A stretch of 64,000 bases of DNA, from assembly GCA_029204225.1 (NCBI GenBank), contig CM055095.1, positions 66,489,940 to 66,553,939 of the forward strand. Direction: 5' to 3'. The notes under the pieces were generated by a model. That model saw only the letters and a list, made by a program, of their open reading frames with translations, was not told the DNA's origin and did not search any database. The position numbers and the translations under genes were made by a program. The stretch comes from Diphasiastrum complanatum (lineage: Eukaryota; Streptophyta; Lycopodiopsida; Lycopodiales; Lycopodiaceae). Below are positions 11,440 to 23,506 of this stretch, one piece after another (positions within the stretch are counted from its first letter, which is position 1; every line of letters starts with the position of its first letter).

Positions 11440-14400
11440 TTATACAGTGATATACATAGGTTTAAAGTCAACAAACTTTAAGTATAGAAAGCTTTGATCT
11501 AACTTATCAAACTTTTTTCCAACAAGTGGCTTAGTGAAAATATCAGCTAGTTGTTCTTTCGTACTACAATGAACAACATGAATTTCACGACTCAACAGCC
11601 TCTCATGTATAAAGTGATACTGGATCTCAACGTGTTTGGTTCTTGCATGGAACACTGGATTCTTTGCTATGCTTCATGCCAACTTCTTCCAAGATTTGTC
11701 TCAACCATATAGCTTCCTGTGCTGCACTACACATTGCCTTATACTCTGCTTCTGTGTTGGATAGAGCAATTGTACTTTGCTTCTTACTAGACCAGGAAAA
11801 GCAACTACCACAAAATTGGAATACATACCCTGTGGTGGATCTACAATCATCATAGTCACCTCCCCAATCCGCATCCACATAACCACACAACTCAGGTTAA
11901 CCATCATGCTTCTTGTAAGTCAAGCCATAATCTAAAGTTCCTTTCACATAACGCAAAATGCGTTTAGCTATCTTCCAATGCGTTTCTGTAGGTGCTGCCA
12001 TAAACTGACTTACAATGCCAACAACATAGCATATATCTGGTCTAGTCGTGGTAAGGTAAATCAAGCTCCCTGCTAACTGCCTATACAACATAGCATCAAA
12101 TGACTGTGACTCATCAAGCTTAGAAAGCCTTTTACCTGGTTCAATAGGAGTATTCACTGGTTTGCAATCCTGCAACCTAAACCTGTGCAGCAACTCTTTG
12201 ACATACTTCACTTGTACTAAACCCACTTCATGTCCTTTTTGCCACACCTCTACTCCAAGGCAATAATGCATCAGGCTGAGATCTGTCATCTCGAATTGTT
12301 CCATGAGGTCTTTCTTGATCATGTCTATCATTTCTTGATTATTTCCTGTAATAATCAAGTCATCAACATAAAGAGCAATCAAAGCAACCATACCATCAAA
12401 GCATAAGACATATAGATTTGGATCATAATGTGTTCTCACCATCCTCTTTGAATGAAAGTAGGCATCAATCCTGCTATACCATGCTCGTGGTGCCTGTTTA
12501 AGACCATAAAGCGCTTTCTTCAAGCGACATACTTTATTTTCCTGTCCCTTCGCTACAAAGCCTTCAGGTTGATCCATGAACACCTCTTCTTCTAACTCAC
12601 CATTTAGAAAAGCAGATTTCACATCCATCTGATGCAAAGGCCAACCAAAATGTGAAGCTAAAGCAACAAGTAAGCGTAGAGTATTCCACTTACATACTGG
12701 CGCAAAGGTCTCCTCATAGTCGATGCCTTTACTTTGTGCATACCCTTTGATCACCAATCTTGCCTTGTGCTTTGCTATACTTCCATCTGCATGATAGTTA
12801 GTCCTGTATACCCATTTGCAACCAATGGGTTTTTTGCCAACTGGTGGTTCTACTAAGTCCCATGTGCTATGCTTAGCAATTGACTCCATCTCCTCTCCCA
12901 TGGCCTTGACCCAAATGTCATCATCCTTCGCTTCACCATAAGTTGAAGGTTCTTTGCTTTGAATAATGCTAGATAAGAGAGCATAATTTGCTTCATACCT
13001 TTCAAGTTGTGTCTTCTCTCTTGTTGATCTTCGTAGCTCTTTCTGGCTAAATGATCTTGGAAAGTCATTCATGTCACGGCTCTCCAACAATCTCTCAAAC
13101 CACTTAGGGAACGGCTTCCTATTGAAAATGAATCCCATGGTACATCCTTCTCCTTGCATTTGTCACCTGCAACTTCAATCCTTCTTGCACCAAAATGTTT
13201 ATCTCTACCTCTCCAACCTGTTTCTTGGGGTTGAGTAGTAGTATCTTGAGATGTATTCTCATGTTCATCACTTGGAAGGTCAATGAATGGATCATCATCA
13301 GGAGGTATCCTCACTATACCATCTTTCCCACTAGATGTATCTATCTTCTCAACATCCTCGTCTTCATACATCTTGGATTCATCAAAGATAACATCATGGC
13401 TTATATGGATTTTGTTTTCCACTAGATTAAAACATCTATAGCCCTTCACACGTTCATCATATCCTAGGAATATACACTTGATAGCTTTCACATCAAGTTT
13501 ACGTCTCTCTTTCTTAGGAATGTGTACAAAGGCCTTACATCCAAAGATTCGCAAGTGGTTCACCTTTGGCTTCTTTTTCGTGAATGCTTCCTCATGTGTT
13601 ATCTTTGGTATGGCCATGGTAGGACTTCTATTTTGAAGATAGACTGCCGTACCGAATGCTTCTGACCAAAAATCTTTTGGTAGTTTCATCTCAGCTAGCA
13701 TAGATCTGGCACTTTCCACAATCGTACGATTCTTGTGCTCAGCTACACCATTGAGAGCAAGAGTATGAGCTTGCGTAAATTGTCTTTTAATCCCACATTG
13801 ATCACAAAGATCATTGAAGTCATTAGACTTATACTCGCCTTCACTATCTGATCTTAGGAATTTGATCTTCCTACCTATCTGATTTTCGACCAATGCTTTG
13901 AAGTTCTTGAAATTGTCAAATGCATCTGATTTCTTCTTCAAGAAGTAGATCCACGTCTTGCATGACATATCATCAATAAAGGTCATGAAATAGAAGGCTT
14001 TACCTAAGGACATGGTCCTCATAGGCCTGCATAAATATGTGTGGATTAAATGCAGGATGTTCTTTGCTCTTGCAACAACACCTCTATTGAACTTCTCACG
14101 ATGCTGCTTCTCATATACACATGATTTGCACATCGATTTCAAGTGGTCTTCTATGGTAGGCAATCTTGTTACCATCTCCAATTTTCTCATCAAAATGAGG
14201 ATTCCCAAGTTCAAGCGACCAAGCCACTTATGCCACAACTCAATTTGCGATGGAATGGACGATACAAGTCCATGTTGCCCCTTGATTGTGGCATTCAACC
14301 TATACAATTTTGTATTGGGCTCCCTTACTCCATCCGTAATAACTTTGAACTTTTGGTTCACATCCTTCACAAAGCAACGATCATGGGCGAATTCTACTTT

Positions 14401-14465
14401 CAACAAAAATGGACTCTCCCATGTTTGCCATCGCAAAACTACTTGAAACCTTTGTCGTAGGCTAA
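11440..14465 (-). pseudogene. copia element C polyprotein, nearly complete pol
   Basis: From high to low coordinates: end of protease/pre-integrase (14436; WHKWLGRLN, CKSCVYEKQHREKF), integrase, a linker, reverse transcriptase (12900-11900) and RNase H (11890-11440). The integrase keeps the second Asp (RSDSEGEY) and the Glu (NGVAEHKNRT), but the first catalytic Asp of the usual HTDLCGPM is Tyr (codon 14035-14037) and the Gly is Arg. RT has [47 protein letters not shown] and catalytic YVDD (12359-12370). RNase H has CGYVDADWGG, SSKKQSTIALSNTEAEY and ARTKHVEIQYHFI, but lacks the piece between SSV and ARTKH (frame change at 11627-11655). Gag is absent: the 5' end is truncated at about 14465. Frame changes occur near 13100 and 11890 (TAA). 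Confidence 0.9.
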
Positions 14466-15562
14466 AAACAGTATGCCCAGGCCAACTGTGATGTCAGAAG
14501 TTGAAAATAATGACCTTCACTTTTTCCCTTACCAGGCCACTCGCCGCTTTTCCACCAATTTGAAAGCCAAAAGTCGCCTTCCGAAATGCACTCAGTCGTC
14601 AATTTCCAACTACGTGCCCAATGGAATGGTGAAATCACTTTTGGTGCACTCTGAATACTTTCTCTACTACATTCACTCTGTTTTGTTGTACCTACTTGTA
14701 GGTACAGTCTGGGTGCCCTTCGTTTGGAGGTTATAGCCTTTCGTTTGGGTCAAAACGGGCAAAGGACCCAAAATAGGGGATTTTCCTTGTTTTTGAACTG
14801 TTTCTTCACCTTGAAGAAACTTCACACTTCATTTGTGAAGGGACCCAACTCGATTTTCACTTTGAAAATTTTTAATGAAGTTGAAGGCCAAAATGCAATT
14901 CACTTCTCCAGGGCCCTCTTCAACAACCCGTTAGACGCCATCCAATGGTCAATTCTGATCCAACTGTGGATATCCCTCATGGGTAGCGCGATCTCAGCCG
15001 TCAATCTTGAAAGTTATTTATCCAATGGTTCTGAGTACTTCTGTGCACTAATGGAAACTCTTGCAAACGCTGTCCACTCCAAAGCACTACGCGTTTGTCT
15101 TGGTTCCTCGCGTGAACAGACCCACGACCTCCTCGGACTCTCTCTCTTACACGAACTGTAGCTATGGCTGCCACCAAAGTATTCTGATTGCTTCACGACT
15201 GAAGCGCGGCTATCTACGGCCACTTCAGACCTGATTCGCACTGCTAAGACGCCCTCCTCTTGGTTTTTACAGCTTGCAAAATGGTTCATAATAGAGAGAA
15301 ATCTCTGATTTTGTGCTCCCAAATCCCAAACCAAGGTTTTTCGCACAAATCTCTTCTTAGCTTCCAATTCACAATGTTCTGACAGGCCTATCCTCTTGCT
15401 CTAAGGTCGTCCTACTGCTAGAACTTTGATGCTTCAATCCGTTTGTCAAACGGTGTCCGATTGAATGCACACTGACTACAAACACCAAATAGCCTACTTC
15501 GGAATTTCAAAATTCCGTTTGCTAAGGTTCTGATTCAGCCGACAACCCTTGTCTCTGAATCC
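14466..15562. other. unassigned stretch between copia fragments C and D
   Basis: This 1.1-kb stretch has higher GC than its neighbours and no recognised coding family. The longest frames (14724-15161 plus, 15014-15367 minus) overlap antisense to each other and match nothing I know. It could be the leader or LTR of another element, or unique DNA. Confidence 0.3.
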
Positions 15563-16830
15563 TCACACAGCCTCAAGCTTTGATTGACAGATGAAATTAA
15601 AATCATTGCTTCTAGAGACTTCTATACCAAGTATGAACTTAAGAAGCCCTAGATCTACCATCTTGAATTCACTAGACAATGCTATCTTGACATTTCTTAT
15701 GCCACTAAGATCATTTCCTATAAGAATAATATCATCAACATATAAAACCAAAATAATGATCTTGCCATCATTACATTTGACATACAATGAAGGCTCATAA
15801 GAGCTTATCACAAAACCAATAGAGTAGAGATAGTTATGCAACCTAGAGTACCAAGTTCTAGGTGCTTGCTTGAGTCCATAAAGACTCTTCTTCAAGAGGC
15901 AAACTTTTTCTTCATCTCCTTCCTTGATGAAGCCATCGGGTTGCCACATGTAGATTTCTTCCTCCAAGAATCAATTTAGAAAAGCATTAGTCAAATCAAG
16001 TTGGAAAAGATCCCATTTGAACGAAGTAGCAAGACCAATGATCAATTTATGGTGACAAGCTTAGCAAGAGGAGCAAAAGTTTCATCATAATCTATGTCTT
16101 TAGTTTGCAAGAAATATTTTTCTACAAGTCTTACTTTGTACTTATTAAAGGATCCATCTTTATTGTACTTCAATCTAAAATTCCACTTACAAGAAAGTGG
16201 TTTCTTCCCATGTGAAAGATTTACAAGCTCCCAAGTTTGATTTTCCATTAGTGCATCAAACTCAACTTGCATAGCATCTTTCCAAGATTGTGACTTTATA
16301 GCATCTTCAAGAAAAGATGGTTCTTCAAGCATAGTAGTCAAGAAAGTGTAGGAAGTAATAGGATGGGAATCTTCCCTTTGCTTGCCCTTCTCAATGTAGG
16401 TGAGCCTTGATGGCTCGACCTTGTGCCTTGTAGATCTGCTTGGCCCTCTTGGATCTTGAGATACATCCTCAAGGTCTTCATCTTCTTGAAGCTCCTCCTC
16501 GGCCTTTGCAAAATCTTTGACAACATGAGTGTTAGATGGGATCTCATTCACTTTGGCATTGTGAGATTCATCAAAGAAAACATCTCTACTTACTTTAACT
16601 TTCTTATGTATAGGATCATAAATCCTATATCCCTTGCTACATTCACTATAGCCAACAAAAATGCCTTTAAATGAAGTGGCATCTTCCTTCTTCCTTAATT
16701 CTAAAGGAATGTGAACATAACAAATACATCCAAAAACTTTCAAGTCTTTTAGATTTGGCTTTTTGCCATACAAAGCTTCAAATGGTGTGATTCCGCCAAC
16801 GGCACTATTAGGATAAACATCAAACAACTT
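15563..16830 (-). pseudogene. copia element D, integrase C-terminus to RT
   Basis: The minus strand encodes the integrase tail and linker (TPFEALYGKKPNLKDLKVFG, FKGIFVGYSECSKGYRIYDP, KVSRDVFFDE), the RT start (WKDAMQVEFDALMENQTWEL, CKWNFRLKYNKDGS, YDETFAPLAK), a break at about 15963-16045 with a small frameshift (DLTNAFLN, then a stop), and the RT core ([19 protein letters not shown], catalytic YVDD at 15731-15742, DLGLLKFILGIEV). The fragment is cut at both ends; the upstream integrase core and the RNase H are missing. It differs from element C across the linker and RT, so it is a separate copia lineage. Confidence 0.87.
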
Positions 16831-17109
16831 CCTTTCTTTGCATGCACGTGAAGACAGTCCACACCTCTTCACAGAACGTATACAAAAAACTCAAGTACCA
16901 TCTCTTCACAACGGATTTACAAATAGAGCCTTTTCCAGTAGAAGAATTGTAGTTGCGCAGGTGGCTGGTATTAAAACTATTGTTGCGCAAGATCAAACTT
17001 TGTAGCAACGGAAATGTAAAATAGGATATCGGGGAATGCAAAATCTGGAATATGGGGAACACAAAATCTGGAAACGTGACTCTGTGAAATCAAAAAGTAT
17101 GATGGTGGG
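16831..17109. other. junction between element D and the 3' part of element A
   Basis: A short AT-rich stretch with no recognised gene. Minus-strand frames here run into the D fragment but lose similarity above about 16815. Confidence 0.3.
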
Positions 17110-17913
17110 AGATATAATCTGATGAATTGCAAATTAACTCACTCACTGATGGACCCAAGACTCAAATTGTTGAAGGACCAATGTCCTCATATGATCGAAG
17201 AGAATGAGCAGATGCGTGAGTATCCTTATCATTCGACAATAGGATCTCTTAAATACGCGATGATTTGTACCAAACCATACATAGCTTTTGCAGTCAGTTC
17301 CTTAAGTCAGTATATGACTAATCCTAGTATTACACATTGGAAGGCTCTTATCAGAGTTTTGAGATATAATCGAACTACTATGGACTTTTGCATTTGTTAT
17401 GGAGCAGTCGACAACGTCAAACTCAATATTCTCAGTGGTTAATCAGATGCAAGTTGGGCAGGAGATGTAGACACTCGTAAATCCACTTTTGGATTTACAT
17501 TCTTCCTCAACAATGGTTCTATTTCATGGAACTGCTGCAAACAAACTTCGATAGCTCTATCTTCTACTGAATCAGAGTATATCGCAACCTCTCAAGCTAC
17601 AAAGGAAGCAGTATGGTTGAGAAACTTACTTTCAGATGTTTGTCTGAAACAATAAGCTCCGACAATTTTATTTTGTGACCCTATTGCTTTATCATCCAAC
17701 CCTATATTTCATTATAGGAGTAAGCACATTGAAATTAAGTATCACTGTGTCAAAAGCAAAGTTCTCAACAAAGAGATAAACTTGAAGTATATTGTCAAAC
17801 GCAAGATATGACAAGTATATTTTTACTAATGCACTAAGCTTGGATGCACACAGAAAATTTTGAGCAGAACTAAGTTCGAAGGTCAAAGCATTCATGGATT
17901 TAGATTAGGAGAG
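17110..17913 (+). pseudogene. copia element A 3' part: RT end and RNase H
   Basis: Plus-strand remnant reading DPRLKL, YPYHSTIGSLKYAMICTKPY, SSLSQYM, HWKALIRVLRY, then a TAA, SDASWAGDVDTRKSTFGF, SIALSSTESEYIATSQATK and HYRSKHIEIKYHCV. It ends in a short tract TAGGAGAG directly before an LTR start at 17914. Strand, order and position make it the 3' end of the element whose 5' LTR is at 779; the missing middle is occupied by elements B, C, D and the gypsy remnant. Confidence 0.85.
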
Positions 17914-18833
17914 TGTTGGATTATTCCACTATCGAAGTGATTCATCCAAATAATCGATCTTTAATCTACATCCATTTCTGTAGTTTTATTCGTGTTTTTA
18001 CACAGTCTGCAAAAATAATCGAGAATCGCTCAACAGGTGGCTCCGATATATCAGATAGCATCCGACTTATTGACGACGCCAATGAAAGTCAAAGGAGTTG
18101 ACCATATCGAAGAACGACAATTATTGTTCCACCTAATACGAAGCTAAAGACTTGTCCTAGCTGCTTCGCAAGTAAATTTTGAGATGTCCTAACTGGATGG
18201 ATGACAGCGCATTACGGCCAACTGGCGATTGCGATCTATGACCTCTGTCCTACTGAATACGCGTTAACTGCTTTGGTATAAATAGTTGATCATCAAAGAC
18301 TTAAAGAGTGTAGTGCATTGAAGTCTCTATAAAGATTTTTTTCAGAGCTCTATTAGATTATTGCTATTCGCGCTTGCTACTTATCAGTGGAAGTGTATCA
18401 GACAGAGTTTTTCAATTACTCTGAGATAACTTAGAGTACGCGGTTTTCATCCGCTATTGTTTCGTGCTCTCATCATCTGATTTGTACATGCTACTTACTG
18501 AATCGATCTATCCTTCTTATTGCGTTGAATATCATGTCAGAATGCATGAATTTCTGTAGTCATTTGTAACTGATAAATCTCTTATTGTTTCGTCTGATAT
18601 GTTGAATACACCAACGTTGCAATATTCAATACATCATTGTTTGGCTACAAAGTCACTTTGGTACTAATGATTTCAAAGTTTAGTTGTTAAAAGATTGAAT
18701 GTGACTTCTGTCAGTATAGCTTTCTTCAATTATTGATAGGCGTAGTCATGCATTAGGAAATAAGGCTTATTCCGCTGCGCTCGATAGTTCATTTGCAGTC
18801 TTCGAATTATCGACATTTCACCTTCTTCCAACA
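17914..18833 (+). repeat. 3' LTR of copia element A
   Basis: It starts TGTTGGATTATT after the RNase H end and finishes CCAACA. TATAAATA lies at 18277-18284. It shares long blocks with 779-1541 in the same order and orientation. The five bases outside the two LTRs (TGTAT before 779, AAAGA after 18833) do not match, so either the target-site duplication has decayed or the two LTRs come from different insertions. Confidence 0.82.
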
Positions 18834-19190
18834 AAAGACACATGGATCTATCTTTTGTCTAAGAAAATCTTAGTGTATGATTCCTTTGTATAGTTCAAAT
18901 CTCTTGTGGAAAAGCAACTTAATGCTAGCATCAAAGCGTTGAGGTATGATAATGGAGGACAAGTACATCTCCAATAGCATGAGAGATCTTTGTGAGGCTA
19001 ATGGCATTAAGAGAAAATTCACATGTACTTACAGCCCCCAACAAAATGGGGTGGCCGAGAGAAAGAACAGATCTTTATGTGAATGTGCTAAAGCATTAAG
19101 ATTAGATGCCTCTCTTTCTATTTCATTTTGGGAAGAAGCCATTACTTGTGCTTCCTTTATCATCCTACTACTAACAAATCTGCTTTAACC
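18834..19190 (+). pseudogene. copia integrase core fragment (element E)
   Basis: Immediately after the LTR end the plus strand reads KDTWIYLLSKK, FKSLVEKQLN, then KALRYDNGG (second catalytic Asp), RDLCEANGIKRKFTC, QQNGVAERKNRSLCE (catalytic Glu) and SFWEEAI, before fading at 19190. One TAG and a frame change are present. The element A LTR boundary falls inside this integrase, as if A had inserted into it; the matching upstream half was not found left of 779. Confidence 0.82.
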
Positions 19191-20067
19191 AATTGTTTCC
19201 TACAATTTCTTGCTATTTTATGGATTCTTTGATTACATCTACAAAACCGAATATGAAAACTTGCAACAAGGACTAAAAGTCTTCACATACACTGCTGGTT
19301 TTTTCCAGTTTTACCCCTATATACACTTTCACAGCTTGGCAAAGCAAGTGAAAATGCATGTTATAAAACTCTTCACAATTTCATAAAAGTAAAACCCAAG
19401 TAGATGTCATAAACTTCATTTTTAGCATTTAGCCAAAAGAATGTAGGTTTTAAAGGGAGTGGACTAGCTTACTTAATTCAGAAGCTTAAAGTTCCCATAC
19501 AATAGTTTACATTCTTTGCTTCTGAATCATTTTTCAGCTTTTTTTTTAAAGAGTTTTACAGCAACTTTCCTAAAAAAAAAAGTTTCACAACACATCTTTA
19601 ATACTTCCATTAAAGATGTTTTTGGCTGTGAAAACGAAAAGTCCTTTCTACTAAATCTCTCAAAACTGAAGCTTGCAAAAACCAACAAAATGTTATACGA
19701 CAAATCCCCTATCGTAAAACCACTTTTAGCATTTTAATAAAGGAAATGGAGCAGCCTCACAAAAAGTAATTTGTGAGGCAAATTTTTTATGTTAATTTTT
19801 TTTTACAGGCACCTTTCGACATCCGGAGGCTTTTTTTTACATGCACCTTCCGTCCAAAAGGTGCATGTTGTGCGCCCGAGCGTGGGCGGAAGGGCCGAGG
19901 AGCCAGCCCTTACCCCCCCCCCCCCCCAAGCATTGCAAAATTAAAGAAATGGTTATGAAATGCACAAAGGCAACTGATATATCCCCCTATGAAACGGGCT
20001 CCTTCTCTTTTTTTGATTTTTTTGGATTGAATAGCCTTCATTTAGGTTCTGCCCCGTTAACAACGGC
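19191..20067. other. intergenic stretch upstream of importin gene
   Basis: No gene was recognised. It contains several T-runs, a 15-base C homopolymer at 19913-19927, and a short GCACCTT/AAGGTGC inverted repeat near 19843-19866. Confidence 0.4.
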
Positions 20068-20150
20068 CACGTGTCATAAGGAAATTCTATTGTCCCCTTG
20101 TTGGATCGTACGTAGGACCCAGGCAAGGGCCATTCGCAAAGTCACACGTG
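20068..20150 (+). promoter_or_regulatory. pair of G-box/ABRE-like motifs upstream of importin beta
   Basis: CACGTG occurs at 20068-20073 (context GGCCACGTGTC) and at 20145-20150 (context ACACGTGGCAG). Both contain the ACGTG core bound by plant bZIP and bHLH factors, and they lie about 410-490 bp upstream of the ATG. The motifs are seen; any role in stress or light regulation is inference. Confidence 0.5.
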
Positions 20151-20296
20151 GCAGCAGAAGGAGTCCCACGACGGGTGGGATGAAGGGCTGTGAAAACACA
20201 AAGACAGCAAATAAACGTCAATACATTTCATTACATATTTCATGACAACACTGAATTAAAGAGTAGGGAAATATTGGAGATGGAGATCGACGAGGA

Positions 20297-20330
20297 GATG
20301 GCGATGGCGATGGCGATGGCGATGGCGATG
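20297..20330 (+). repeat. GATGGC hexamer repeat in importin 5' leader
   Basis: About five tandem GATGGC units lie about 230 bp before the importin ATG, probably in the 5' untranslated leader. On the other strand they read as Ser-Pro repeats, which I do not treat as coding. Confidence 0.75.
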
Positions 20331-20557
20331 AGGCAGAGGCTGGATCGCGAGCAGAGATTATTATAGAGGTGTGTGGCATTGGCCCCTCGGAAGGGGCGCC
20401 TTGCTTGAGCGGATCTGTGCTACTCTGGGGATTGAATCCGTGGTGATTTGTGGCAAAAGTAGGGTTTCTGGAGGATCGGAAGGGATGTGAGGAGGATCTT
20501 GCGTGTTGGGATTTTGGATCTGGATTCGTGTGAATTGAGAAGCGTGGTGATCGAGCG

Positions 20558-23506
20558 ATGGCATTAGAGGTCACACAGGTGCTGCTGAATGCGCAGTCTG
20601 CAGATGGGGCTGTGCGGAAGCTTGCAGAGGAGAATCTGAGGCAGTTTCAGGAACAGAATGTGGCTGCTTTTTTGCTCTCTCTTTCGCATGAGCTTGCGAA
20701 CAATGACAAGCCCGTGGAGAGCCGCAAGCTTGCTGGGTTGATACTTAAGAACTCGCTGGATGCAAAGGAAGCGCAGCGGAAGGGGGAGTTAGTGCAGCAA
20801 TGGCTGGACCTCGATCCTGTCGTGAAGGGTCAGATCAAGGCTTCCCTTCTCCAGACCCTATCCGCCCGTGCTCCCGAAGCGCATCAGACGTCTGCACAGG
20901 TGATAGCAAAGATAGCTGCCATAGAGCTTCCACAGGGTGAATGGCCGGATCTCATTGTATCGCTCCTCAACAATATGGGAGGATCGCAGGCTGAGCAGGC
21001 CGCCTCCCATGTGAAGCAGGCAACGCTGGAAACCCTTGGCTATGTGTGCGAGGAGGTTTCAGCAGAGGTGCTGGCTCAAGAGCAGGTAAACTCCATCCTC
21101 ACAGCTGTTGTGCAAGGGATGAATGCAGCAGAGCCGAGCAACGATGTGCGGCTGGCGGCAACGAGGGCGCTTTGCAATGCCCTAGATTTTGCGCATACAA
21201 ATTTCGAGAATGACATGGAAAGGGATTATATCATGAGAGTGGTGTGCGAGGCGACACTTTCGCCCGATGTTCGTGTCAGGCAATCGGCTTTCGAATGTCT
21301 GGTTTCCATCTCCTCCACCTACTACGACAAGCTGGCTCCTTACATGCAGGATATTTTCGCCATCACTTCCAAGGCAGTGAAGGAGGATGAAGAGCCTGTT
21401 GCACTGCAAGCAATTGAGTTTTGGAGTTCAATCTGTGATGAGGAGATAGAGATCCAAGAGGAGTATGGAGGGGAGTTCTCTGGCGATTCCGAGGTGCCCT
21501 ACTTCAAATTCATCAAGCAAGCTCTTCCAGCTCTAGTGCCCATGTTGCTGGAGACTCTGACCAAGCAGGAGGAGGATCAGGATCAAGATGAGGAGGTATG
21601 GAATCTGGCTATGGCTGGAGGGACATGCCTTGGTCTTGTGGCAAGAAACGTGGGGGATGATATTGTCCCTCTTGTTATGCCCTTTGTTGAGGAGAATATT
21701 TCGAAGCCGGACTGGAGATGCCGCGAGGCTGCGACCTATGCATTTGGATCAATCCTCGAGGGGCCTTCATTGGAGAAACTCACCCCTCTTGTGAATGTAG
21801 CTCTCAATTTTATGCTGAATGCGATGAAAGACGAGAACAATCACGTAAAGGATACGACAGCCTGGACGCTTGGGAGGATCTTCGAATTCTTGCATGGATC
21901 TTCTGTGGATGCGCCGGTCATCACCCAAGCCAACCTGCCCCTCATTCTGACAGTTCTTTTGGGCAGCATCAAGGACGAACCTAATGTTGCAGAGAAGGTT
22001 TGTGGTGCACTTTATTTCTTGGCTCAGGGCTACGAAGGAACAGGAGGAATTTCCTCTCCTCTTTCCCCATTCTTCCAGAACATTGTTCAAGCTCTTCTAG
22101 CCTCTGCGGATCGAGAGGATGCTGGAGATTCGAGGCTACGGACTTCAGCCTACGAAACACTAAATGAGGTTGTGAGGTGTTCCACGGAAGACACTGCTCC
22201 TGTTGTGATGCAGCTGGTGCCAGTGATTCTGCAAAAGCTTAACCTCACTCTCGAAATGCAGATCCTTTCAACAGATGATAAGGAAAAGCAGAGTGAATTG
22301 CAAGCTCTTCTTTGTGGAGTGCTACAGGTGATGATACAGAAATTGGGGGCAAATGAGGCAACAAAGTATGGTATCATTCAGTATGCTGATCAGATGATGG
22401 CCCTGTTTCTTCGGGTCTTTGCTTGTAGGAGTGCCACGGTGCATGAAGAGGCAATGCTTGCAATCGGTGCACTTGCGTATGCTACTGGTGTGGAGTTTGG
22501 GAAGTATATGCAGGAGTTCTATAGATATCTGGAGATGGGGCTTCAAAATTTTGAAGAGTATCAGGTATGTGCTGTGACAGTTGGAGTTGTGGGGGATATT
22601 TGTAGAGCATTGGACGATAAAGTGCTGCCCTTCTGTGATGGCATCATGACACAGCTCCTTAAGGATCTCTCAAGCAATCAGCTCCACCGTTCCGTCAAAC
22701 CACCCATCTTTTCATGTTTTGGAGATATTGCACTTGCAATAGGAGAACATTTTGAGAAGTATTTGATGTATGCCATGCCAATGCTTCAAGGAGCAGCAGA
22801 ACTTGCTGCGCAACAATCAAATCGAGATGATGAGATGATTGATTACAGCAATCAGTTGCGTAATGGAATTTTTGAAGCATACTCAGGCATTTTTCAGGGT
22901 TTTAAAAACTCCAAGGCGGAACTTATGATACCCTACGCACCTCATATCCTACAGTTTATTGAGAATGTTTATCAAGATAAAGACAGGTACTATTTGAAGC
23001 TTCTGGTGTTTCATCTGACTTGGAGCATTGAAAATTAGTGAAGAGTAGATATTTACAATAATTGGATCTCTCAAAGTATGTATGCTTAGAGCAATGTCGT
23101 CCTTTGTATGAGGCTGCGAGCATATGGTTGATGCAATGATAGAGATGAGTAGCCTTTGCATATGAGGATTCCCTTCCAACTGTGGAAGGATTCCAAGTTA
23201 TAATTTGCTGTACTTGGTGAGATGACAACCCTCCTGTTTCTTTCTTTGATTGTTTCCAGAAAAAAAGATTCTAGATTAGCAATTCTCAAAGCTCACCAGA
23301 TGTGTTTTTGTAGGGATGATTTGGTGACAAAGGCTGCTGTCGGGGTCCTAGGTGATCTGGCCGATACACTGGGCACTAATGCAGCTCCTTTGTTTGCGAG
23401 GTTTGTTTTTTACAAAGATTTCCTTGATGAGTGTTTGTCATCTGATGACCAACAGCTTAAGGAACCTGCAGAGTGGGCCCAAATTATGGTGAACAGAATC
23501 ACTTAA
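20558..23506 (+). CDS. KPNB1: importin subunit beta-1 (karyopherin beta, two exons)
   Basis: Nuclear import receptor that binds importin-alpha/NLS cargo, docks at nuclear pore FG repeats and releases cargo on Ran-GTP. Exon 1 is 20558-22986 and exon 2 is 23314-23506, joined across an intron 22987-23313 (CAG/GTAC donor, TTTGTAG acceptor) that splits an Arg codon. The product is 873 aa, close to the 870 aa of Arabidopsis importin beta-1. Residues about 21-101 form the importin-beta N-terminal domain (AEENLRQFQEQN, SRKLAGLILKNSLDAK). HEAT-type helices follow throughout, with an acidic loop at about 336-347 (EEDQDQDEEVWN) and the C-terminal AVGVLGDLADTLG and DECLSSDDQQLKEPAEWA. The start ATG is the first in frame and is followed by the expected N-terminal helix. 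If the intron is retained, translation ends after 16 extra residues at 23038. No breaks were seen. The GC-richer, cleanly coding sequence contrasts with the surrounding repeats. Confidence 0.95.
22987..23313 (+). other. intron of importin beta gene
   Basis: A 327-bp GT-AG intron lies between the ...VYQDKD and DLVTKAAVG coding parts. Both flanking protein segments match the conserved C-terminus of plant importin beta, which fixes the splice sites to the base. Confidence 0.9.

Noticed and set aside
14012-14460. Plus-strand ORFs of 105 and 144 codons
   Set aside because: They lie antisense to a clear copia integrase on the minus strand, and their sequences match no family.
21182-22546. Antisense ORFs inside importin
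   Set aside because: They are shadows of a strong coding frame with no independent similarity.
22982-23038. Importin ending at 826 aa (single exon)
   Set aside because: The last 16 residues do not match the family, while a GT-AG intron leads to the conserved C-terminus at 23314-23506.
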